Position numbers and translations under genes: made by a program
Source: Chitiniphilus eburneus
GTDB taxonomy: Bacteria > Pseudomonadota > Gammaproteobacteria > Burkholderiales > Chitinibacteraceae
Length of the DNA stretch: 64,000 nucleotides
Direction: 5' to 3'
NCBI RefSeq assembly: GCF_005048205.1
Contig: NZ_SUMF01000002.1
Coordinates: 372,001 to 436,000 of the forward strand
Shown: in pieces, positions 58,077 to 64,000 of the stretch
Layout: the number at the start of each line of letters is the position of its first letter
Numbering within the stretch: the first letter of the stretch is position 1
The notes under the pieces: model-generated
Told to the model about the DNA's origin: nothing
The model's input: only the letters and a program-made list of their open reading frames with translations
Databases searched by the model: none

Positions 58077-59771
58077 TCAGGCTGCGTTCAATGCGGTATC
58101 CCCGATCTTGAACTGGGCGATCTGCGTGCTGGTTCTTTCGGCGGAGGAAGCCATCGACTGCGCGTTTTCCGAGGTGACCTGCGAGGCGGCGTGGCCTTCT
58201 TCGGTCATCTGGGCCACTGTTTCCACGTGACGGGCGATGTCCTGGCTGGCTGCGCTCTGTTCGCGCAACGCACCGGAGATATCGCCGATGGAATCGGACA
58301 CCCGCGATGCCAGATGTTCGATGCGCCCGATGCATTCGCCCACCTGCTCCGCCAGTTGCTGACCCTGATTGGCTTCCTCGGCCACCTGCTGCATCTCCTG
58401 CACGGCGCCGTTGCTGCTTTGCTGGATGCGCGTCACCATGCCGGAAATTTCCAGCGACGAATTCGCGGTGCGCTCGGCCAGCTTGCGGATCTCGTCCGCC
58501 ACCACCGCGAAGCCGCGCCCTTGCTCCCCGGCCCGCGCCGCTTCGATGGCCGCGTTCAGCGCCAGCAGATTGGTCTGCTCCGCCACTTCCTTGATCGTGG
58601 CGACGATGGAGGAGATCTTCTGCGACTCTTCGCCCAACTGGCCGATGGTGTGCGCGGCGGCGTTCACGGTACTGGCGATCTGCCGCATGCGGGCCACGGA
58701 ATCGTTGATGATGGTGGCACTGGATACCGATTCGTCGCGCGCGGCGTTGGCGACGTTCAGCGCGTCGGCGGCGCTCTGATTGATATGGGATACGCTCACA
58801 GTGAGTTCTTCCACCGCCGCGGCCATGGCCGAGGCGGATTGGCTCTGCCTGGCCGAACTGACCGCCACCTGCTCCGATGCGGTTGCTACGGTGCGGATGG
58901 CATCGCGTGATTCGTCGGTGCCCTGGCGGATCAACTGCAATGCGCGTTGCATCCGGCCCAGCAGGCTGTTGAACGCGGTGACGGTCTCGGCGATCTCGTC
59001 GTGGCCCACCACCGGGGCGCGCAAGGTGAAGTCGCTGTGCTGTTCGACGTCCATTGCGACAGTGCGCACGCTGTTCACGCCGCGCATGATGACGCGATAG
59101 GTGATAAAGCCGAAAAAGGACAAACCAGCCAGTAAAACCGCCCCGAGACCGATCAGGATGGTGATCAGTTCTTTCTGTTGCGACAGTGCGTACGCGACTT
59201 CTCTTTTTGAATCATCGGCATTGAATTGGACCATACGGTCAATGACCGGACGAAGCTCCAGGTAGATATCGTTTTGGGCGCCGGAAGTGGATTCATACTC
59301 CACGAACAATTGTTCAATGTCCTCGCGGTAAGGGTTTTGTTTTAGCGCATTGAGAATGGAAAGGTTGCGGCTTTTATAAATGGACTGCCACCGATCGACT
59401 ATTTGTTTCAACTGGTTGAAGCTGGCGATATCTTCGGTGTCTTGAGGCAAAAGCAGCGACTCGTAAACTTTCATGTTTTCGTCGAGCTTGACCGTGGCGC
59501 GGTCGATCACCTCGCCGATTTCCGTCAGTTTCTTCTGACGCTCATCCGGCGCGCTGTAACGAACCAGGCTGAGTTCCCAGTCCGCGCGAGTCAAATTGGT
59601 TCTCGCCTGATCAATATTCAAAATCGCCGCTGTGGCTGGTAGCTTGTTTTCGCCAACTTCACGCATTGCTGACTCTGCGCGTGAGGATGAAAGCAAGAGC
59701 GCACCAATGGATAAGCAGAACAAAGATACGAAGGCAACGATCAATAGCGTAAGCCGCTGCTGAATTTTCAC
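58077..59771 (-). CDS. Methyl-accepting chemotaxis protein
   Basis: Inner-membrane chemoreceptor of 564 residues. TM1 about 6-28, a four-helix-bundle periplasmic sensor to about 200, TM2 about 201-225 ([25 protein letters not shown]), HAMP, then the signalling domain with the conserved tip [41 protein letters not shown]. No C-terminal CheR-binding pentapeptide (NWETF type). Start GTG 59771 with AGGGAG 5 bases upstream; a GTG at 59798 is in frame but has that binding site inside the gene. The attractant is unknown. Divergent from a LysR gene. Confidence 0.93.
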   Translation of the reverse strand: MKIQQRLTLLIVAFVSLFCLSIGALLLSSSRAESAMREVGENKLPATAAILNIDQARTNLTRADWELSLVRYSAPDERQKKLTEIGEVIDRATVKLDENMKVYESLLLPQDTEDIASFNQLKQIVDRWQSIYKSRNLSILNALKQNPYREDIEQLFVEYESTSGAQNDIYLELRPVIDRMVQFNADDSKREVAYALSQQKELITILIGLGAVLLAGLSFFGFITYRVIMRGVNSVRTVAMDVEQHSDFTLRAPVVGHDEIAETVTAFNSLLGRMQRALQLIRQGTDESRDAIRTVATASEQVAVSSARQSQSASAMAAAVEELTVSVSHINQSAADALNVANAARDESVSSATIINDSVARMRQIASTVNAAAHTIGQLGEESQKISSIVATIKEVAEQTNLLALNAAIEAARAGEQGRGFAVVADEIRKLAERTANSSLEISGMVTRIQQSSNGAVQEMQQVAEEANQGQQLAEQVGECIGRIEHLASRVSDSIGDISGALREQSAASQDIARHVETVAQMTEEGHAASQVTSENAQSMASSAERTSTQIAQFKIGDTALNAA

Positions 59772-59873
59772 GATTACTCCCTTGAGTCCGGGGGACACCC
59801 ATTTGAGGCAATGAACGATCGCCTTTAGGATATGTCCAGGAAGTAAATATTAAAAAGCATTCTAAAGGTGGTC

Positions 59874-59894
59874 GTGACAACTTTTGGTTGTCAC
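59874..59894. promoter_or_regulatory. Operator-like inverted repeat between the chemoreceptor and LysR genes
   Basis: Perfect GTGACAAC-N5-GTTGTCAC, 21 bp, 38 bases upstream of the LysR start. Confidence 0.65.
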
Positions 59895-59931
59895 CCTTAT
59901 TTCAGAGCAGAGAGAAATTGGGAACAATCCT

Positions 59932-60822
59932 ATGAAGATTCATCAATTAATTGCACTCTCCACCATATCCAAGGTGAGTAGTATTCGCGCCGCCGCGCGT
60001 ACCTTGGGTCTATCCCAACCCGCCGTCACCAAAGCCGTGCGCGAACTGGAATCGTCGCTGGGGCATTCGCTGCTGGAACGTAGTCATCGTGGCTCGCAAC
60101 TGACCGAGGCCGGCAGGCTGGTCGCGCAGCGCGCCGGCTACATCGTGGCCGAGTTGCAGTCGCTGGAAGTGGAGGTGGCGCAGCTCTATTCGGGCAGCCT
60201 TCCCCGCGTGGCAGTGGGCATGGCGCCCTACGTGACGCGCGGGCTGTTTCCGCAGGTGGTCGAGCGGCTGCATGCGCGCTATCCGGAAGCGTCCATCGTC
60301 GCCAACGAAGGGTTGCTGCACGACAGCCTGCGCCAACTGCGCGAAGGCGAAATCGACTTCTGCATCAATGGCTTGATCAATCTGGAGCAAGGCAGCGAGT
60401 TCGAGCTGGAGCCGATGTTCCAGATCCCCTGGCAGGTCGTGGCGCGGCGTGACCACCCGGGTGTTCAGGAGACCTCTCTGGAAGGCTTGCGCCAGTACAA
60501 CTGGACGGCCGCGGGTGGCTGTGGGGATTCGGCCGCGTTGCTGGAAACCGCATTCGGCTCGACGCAGCAATCCCCGCCTGAGCATGTCGTGCACTGCGTC
60601 AGCTATGGCGCGGCCAAGGGATTGATTCTGCACGCAAATTATCTGTGCCTGCTGCCTTGCCGGGATGATACGGATTTGCATCCGGAGATGTGCGTGATTC
60701 CCGTCATCGAGCCGTTGCCCAAGCTTCAGTTCGCCATGATTTCCCTCTCTGGCCGCCCCCGTACGCCTTTCATGGCCGAGGCCATGCAGGAGTTCAGGCT
60801 CGAGTGCAGGCGGTTTGGCTAA
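59932..60822 (+). CDS. LysR-family transcriptional regulator
   Basis: Regulator of 296 residues: MKIHQLIALSTISKVSSIRAAARTLGLSQPAVTKAVRELESSLGHSLLERSHRGSQLTEAG is the winged helix-turn-helix, followed by the usual LysR substrate domain (VAVGMAPYVTRGLFPQVVERLHARYPEASIV and on). The effector is unknown. ATG 59932 with GGGAA 8 bases upstream, preferred to an earlier in-frame start at 59884 that lies in the operator. It may control the divergent chemoreceptor. Confidence 0.93.
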   Translation: MKIHQLIALSTISKVSSIRAAARTLGLSQPAVTKAVRELESSLGHSLLERSHRGSQLTEAGRLVAQRAGYIVAELQSLEVEVAQLYSGSLPRVAVGMAPYVTRGLFPQVVERLHARYPEASIVANEGLLHDSLRQLREGEIDFCINGLINLEQGSEFELEPMFQIPWQVVARRDHPGVQETSLEGLRQYNWTAAGGCGDSAALLETAFGSTQQSPPEHVVHCVSYGAAKGLILHANYLCLLPCRDDTDLHPEMCVIPVIEPLPKLQFAMISLSGRPRTPFMAEAMQEFRLECRRFG

Positions 60823-61261
60823 GCATGCCCCATATCAGTCACCAGACCGTTTACCCATGCTCCTCCGCGGCTGCCCAGCCGCCGCCCGGGGGCACCCCCC
60901 GTTGAAACGTTCTTCATGATTTCCGCTGTGTCGGCACATTCTCTGTGGGTCTGTTGTTCTGCTTCTTCCCTTTCTCTTTGGGCGTGCCGCCCATCGCTTG
61001 TATCCGCCCGATCCCTCCCCCATTCTCCAAGTGTCAGGGCGAGCCCTAATGAAACTCCTGTTTATCACTGGGTCTCGCTAATTGCCTTCGAACGCGTGGA
61101 AACCAGCCTTCGAACACCCGCTTTTTTTTCCAGCATGTGACATTTTTCGTGCGCAAAAGCGAGTGATCTGCGCCATGCTTGGGGCAATTCTGGCCCTTCA
61201 TCGGTAGGGCCATCCCTCACGCTCCGAGGGCATCCTCTTCTCGATCATTGGAGCAATACCC
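60823..61261. other. 439-base gap upstream of ndh, no supported gene
   Basis: It contains short G- and C-runs (60896-60906) and one stretch with CCGCTGTGT and TTCTCTGTG (60924-60948) that recalls half of the CACAGAG repeat but in the wrong order. ORFs on both strands look random. Confidence 0.4.
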
Positions 61262-62578
61262 ATGACTGCATCCAACGCAACGGAACCGCATCGCATCGTG
61301 ATCGTCGGTGGTGGCGCCGGAGGCATCGAGCTGGCAACCGGCCTGGGCCGCTCGCTGGGGCGCACACACCGGGCCGAGGTGATCCTGGTCGATGGCGCAT
61401 CCACCCATATCTGGAAGCCGTTGCTGCACGAAGTGGCGACCGGCGCGCTCAATACCGGCGAAGACGAGGTGAACTACTTCGCACATGCCTGGCGCAACGG
61501 CTATCGCTTCGAATATGGCTGGATGACGGGCCTGGACCGCGAACACAAGCAGATCGTGCTGGCCGAGGTCCGCGATGAGGACGGCACGGTGATGACCGAG
61601 CCCCGCACATTGCGCTATGACACGCTGGTGATCGCAGTGGGGGCGGTTGCCAACGACTTCGGCACCCCCGGCGCGGCCGAGCACTGCATGTTCCTGAACA
61701 CCCCCACTGACGCCGAGCGTCTGCGCAAGCGCATCCTGGCGCTGACCTTTGCCGCCAGCGCGCATGCCAACCCCGCCACGCCGCTGCGTATCGCCATCAT
61801 TGGGGCCGGCCCCACGGGGGTGGAGCTGGCGGCGGAAATCCACCACACCATCTGCGAGCTGCACCACTACGGTTCCAACTTCACACCGGCACAACTGGAG
61901 ATCACGCTGATCGAAGCGGGCGATCGCATCCTGGGCGCCGCCCCGCCGGCACTGGCCGACTACGCGCGCGCCGAACTGGAAAAGCGGCGTATCCAGGTGT
62001 TCACGCACCGGCGTGTGGCCGAGGTCCAGCCGGGCAACGTGGTGCTGGCCGACGGTACGGTGCTGGCGGTCGACGTGGCGGTGTGGGCGGCGGGTGTGAA
62101 AGCATCGCCCTGGTTGGCCGAGCTGGGGCTGGCCGTCAACCGGCAGAACCAGATTGAAGTAACCACCACCTTGCAGACGCTGACCGACCCTGATGTGTTT
62201 GCGATGGGCGATTGCTCCAGTGCGCCTGATGGCGAGGGGGGTAAACCGTTGTCGGCTACGGCGCAGGTGGCGCACCAGGAAGCCGAATGGCTGACCAAGG
62301 CATTGGGCGACAAACTGGCCGGCCGCGCCGTCAAGCCATTCGAGTTCAGGCCGCAGGGCATCATGGTGTCGTTGGGCAAGCACACCGCCGTCGGCAGCCT
62401 GGCTGCCATTGTCGGCCCCAAGCGCAACTACTACGTGGAAGGGCGCGGCGCCAAGCTGATCTATGCGTCGCTGTACCGCATCCATCAGGCATCGGTGCAC
62501 GGCTGGGTGCTGACGGCATTGCTCTGGATGGGCGACAAGCTGCGGCGGGTGGCGCGGCCGGCGATCAAGCTACATTGA
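61262..62578 (+). CDS. ndh: Type II NADH dehydrogenase (NDH-2)
   Basis: Single-subunit, non-proton-pumping NADH:quinone oxidoreductase at the inner face of the membrane. The 438 residues contain FAD motif IVIVGGGAGGIELATGLGRSLG, THIWKPLLHEVATGALN (the NDH-2 signature), NADH motif RIAIIGAGPTGVELAAEIHH, VWAAGVKASPWLAELGLAVN and VFAMGDCSSAP, then SATAQVAHQEAEWL. C-terminal helices ending in LRRVARPAIKLH could bind the membrane. ATG 61262 with GGAG 9 bases upstream. Alone on the plus strand. Confidence 0.96.
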   Translation: MTASNATEPHRIVIVGGGAGGIELATGLGRSLGRTHRAEVILVDGASTHIWKPLLHEVATGALNTGEDEVNYFAHAWRNGYRFEYGWMTGLDREHKQIVLAEVRDEDGTVMTEPRTLRYDTLVIAVGAVANDFGTPGAAEHCMFLNTPTDAERLRKRILALTFAASAHANPATPLRIAIIGAGPTGVELAAEIHHTICELHHYGSNFTPAQLEITLIEAGDRILGAAPPALADYARAELEKRRIQVFTHRRVAEVQPGNVVLADGTVLAVDVAVWAAGVKASPWLAELGLAVNRQNQIEVTTTLQTLTDPDVFAMGDCSSAPDGEGGKPLSATAQVAHQEAEWLTKALGDKLAGRAVKPFEFRPQGIMVSLGKHTAVGSLAAIVGPKRNYYVEGRGAKLIYASLYRIHQASVHGWVLTALLWMGDKLRRVARPAIKLH

Positions 62579-62802
62579 ACCGGGTTTTGGGGTTGGCTTG
62601 GGTTGTTGGGTAGAGGGCGGCAAGCGCCCGGCTCCGCCGGGCGCGACGTTATCCGGGTATGCGGGCACCGGTTCAATCCTGATTGATCCCACTCCCCCCC
62701 ACCCTCGCCGTCGCGAGGGAGCCTCGCTGCGCTCGTTCGCTGTACTGAGCTATCTGTGCTGCGTTGAACCGGGTTTCTGGTTTTGTTTGGGCTGCTGAAG
62801 GG
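62575..62802. repeat. Direct repeat flanking a hairpin element after ndh
   Basis: A segment starting TTGAACCGGGTTT occurs at 62575 (overlapping the ndh stop) and again at 62764, with weaker similarity over about 35 bases (GG-TTGG-TTGGG-TG-TG pattern). Between them lies repeat copy 3. Confidence 0.5.
62624..62735. repeat. CCCTCGC-hairpin repeat, copy 3
   Basis: In inverse orientation to copies 1 and 2: GCGCCCGGC-TCC-GCCGGGCGC (62624-62644), CCTGATTGATC, a C-rich run, then CCCTCGC-CGTC-GCGAGGG and AGCCTCGC. The gap around it (62579-62974) contains no gene I can support. Confidence 0.7.
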
Positions 62803-62974
62803 TGCAGGCAAAAGGCAAAGCTGGAGGCTCGTCATGGGTGATCTGTCGGGACCGGCTCGAACCTGATGGGTTGCTCTCCCACTTGGCCATCGCTTGCCAG
62901 GTGTTATCCGGCATTGCTGGATGGGCTGGCAGTCAGGTTGTACGAAGTTGAAATCCCCATCCTGCCAGTGGGGT

Positions 62975-64000
62975 TCAATCGCCGTTCTGCTCCAGGCGGA
63001 ACGGGAGGTGGGCTTCCAGTTCGTCGCGGTAGGCGTTGACGAGGCGTCGTTCGCGGTCGAGGAAGCGGTCCACGGCATCGGCGAAGGCGGGGTGGGCCAG
63101 CCAGTGGGCCGAATGGGTCATGACCGGGCTGAAGCCGCGCGCCAGTTTGTGTTCGCCCTGCGCGCCACCTTCGACCACCGATAGCCCTGTGGCCAGCGCG
63201 TGTTCGATGCCCTGGTAGTAGCACAATTCGAAATGCAGGCCCGGCACCCAGCCGGCGGCATCCCATTGCGCACCCCAGTATCGGCCATACAGCCGCGCTG
63301 GCCCGACCAGATTGAGCGCCGCGGCGATGGGTGCGTCGTCGCGGTAGGCCAGCGCCATCATCCACGCCTCGGGCTGCGCGGCATGCGCGCGCAGGAAGAA
63401 GTCCAGGTTCAGGTAGGGAGTGGAGCGGTGTTCGCGGTAGGTGCTGTCGTAGCAGCGCAGGAAGAACGCCCAGTCCCCGGCGTCGATCGCGTGCCCGGCC
63501 TTGCGCTCGATCCGGACCCCGGCTTCGCCGATCTTGCGTCGTTCCTGGCGTATCTTGCGACGTTTGTCGCGCGACAGGCTGGCGAGAAAGTCGTCGAAAT
63601 CCTGCCAACCCGCCTGCCGTTGCCAGTGGAATTGCACTTGCTCGCGCCGGATCAGGCCGACTGCGTCGCAGGCCGCAAGGTCGGCGTCGTCGCCGAACAG
63701 CAGGTGCAGCGATGACATGTCCAGTTGCGCCGCGCGATCCAGCGCGCCCCGGATCAGTGCCTGCCGGTCGGCATCGGTGCGTGCCAGCAGGCGCGGGCCG
63801 GGCAGGGGGGTGAATGGAATGGCGCCGAGCAGCTTGGGGTAGTACGACAGGCCGTGTTCGGCATAGGCACGGGCCCAGGCCCAGTCGAAAACGTATTCGC
63901 CGTAGGAGTGTTGTTTGGCGTACAGCGGCATTGCGCCGCACAGCACGCCGTCGCGCCACAGCGCAAGATGGCATGGCGTCCAGCCACTGTCGCCACCGAC
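62975..64000 (-). CDS. DUF482 / FemX-like GNAT acyltransferase, N terminus outside the window
   Basis: The 341 visible residues read through to the window edge without a start: WTPCHLALWRDGVLCGAMPLYAKQHSYGEYVFDWAWARAYAEHGLSYYPKLLGAIPFTPLPGPRLL, SRDKRRKIRQERRKI, FFLRCYDSTYREHRSTPYLNLDFF, LYGRYWGAQW, GLHFELCYYQGIEHALATGL, VEGGAQGEHKLARGFSPVMTHSAHW. This is the DUF482 (peptidogalycan biosynthesis/FemAB-like) family, full length about 370-390. The acceptor is unknown. Confidence 0.9.
   Translation of the reverse strand, partial: VGGDSGWTPCHLALWRDGVLCGAMPLYAKQHSYGEYVFDWAWARAYAEHGLSYYPKLLGAIPFTPLPGPRLLARTDADRQALIRGALDRAAQLDMSSLHLLFGDDADLAACDAVGLIRREQVQFHWQRQAGWQDFDDFLASLSRDKRRKIRQERRKIGEAGVRIERKAGHAIDAGDWAFFLRCYDSTYREHRSTPYLNLDFFLRAHAAQPEAWMMALAYRDDAPIAAALNLVGPARLYGRYWGAQWDAAGWVPGLHFELCYYQGIEHALATGLSVVEGGAQGEHKLARGFSPVMTHSAHWLAHPAFADAVDRFLDRERRLVNAYRDELEAHLPFRLEQNGD

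Noticed and set aside
60905-60960. A fourth CACAGAG repeat copy.
   Set aside because: It has two matching words but in the reverse order and no opposite arm.

Overview
The window is a high-GC, gene-dense stretch of bacterial chromosome. The gene set (aceK, an Mg-type hemB, B12-dependent metH, a DUF3141 protein resembling PHA synthases, DUF3422, ygiQ, dadA beside an Lrp regulator, NDH-2, a GH18 protein) points to a betaproteobacterium. A Neisseriales/Chitinibacteraceae-like lineage is my best guess, inferred only from gene content and protein flavour. I see no phage, insertion sequence or CRISPR array. Most of the window is core metabolism in short operons, with a few odd genes and several families of non-coding repeats in the gaps.

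Layout. 1-3.1 kb: the 5' part of a phosphoketolase gene, an antiporter-gloA pair, and two tRNA-Lys genes (CUU, UUU), each with its own promoter and terminator. 3.1-4.8 kb: an AT-richer island with one unrecognised membrane-anchored protein built from an internal duplication. 4.8-11 kb: mgtA with a long structured leader, then hpf, a Dyp-type peroxidase, a YqiA-like esterase and a quinone oxidoreductase. 11.1-18.4 kb: fabI and DUF3141 on the minus strand, metH on the plus strand. 18.7-23.3 kb: a GH18 protein without its catalytic Glu, a DUF1289-CWC fusion, a FrnE-like DsbA protein, sstT and a nucleosidase. 23.3-31.4 kb: lipoprotein, ABC exporter, S4 protein, HD-GYP protein, BON lipoprotein, YgjP-like protease and small membrane proteins. 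31.6-38.6 kb: YaiI-like protein, Hsp70-type yegD, slyX, methyltransferase-flavoprotein pair, M48 protease, small proteins. 38.9-43.6 kb: aceK, a C92-type lipoprotein, and a divergent SDR/LysR pair. 43.8-54.8 kb: ygiQ, padR-DUF1700, cupin, divergent dadA/lrp, thioredoxin-like protein, flavin monooxygenase, dienelactone hydrolase, hemB, inositol-phosphatase-like protein. 55.1-64 kb: DUF3422, DegV, a chemoreceptor divergent from a LysR gene, ndh, and a DUF482 acyltransferase running off the end.

Regulatory architecture stands out more than the proteins. The mgtA leader carries a 17-codon ORF, mutually exclusive stems and a terminator-like hairpin. Clean operator-like palindromes lie upstream of padR and between the divergent LysR pairs. 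A long hairpin whose inner irregularities are all G-U pairs follows the C92 lipoprotein gene. Two interspersed palindromic repeat families (CACAGAG-rich, and CCCTCGC-N4-GCGAGGG) occur in three copies each. The GH18 protein with Gln in place of the catalytic acid and the duplicated-domain protein beside the tRNA-Lys genes are the most unusual proteins.
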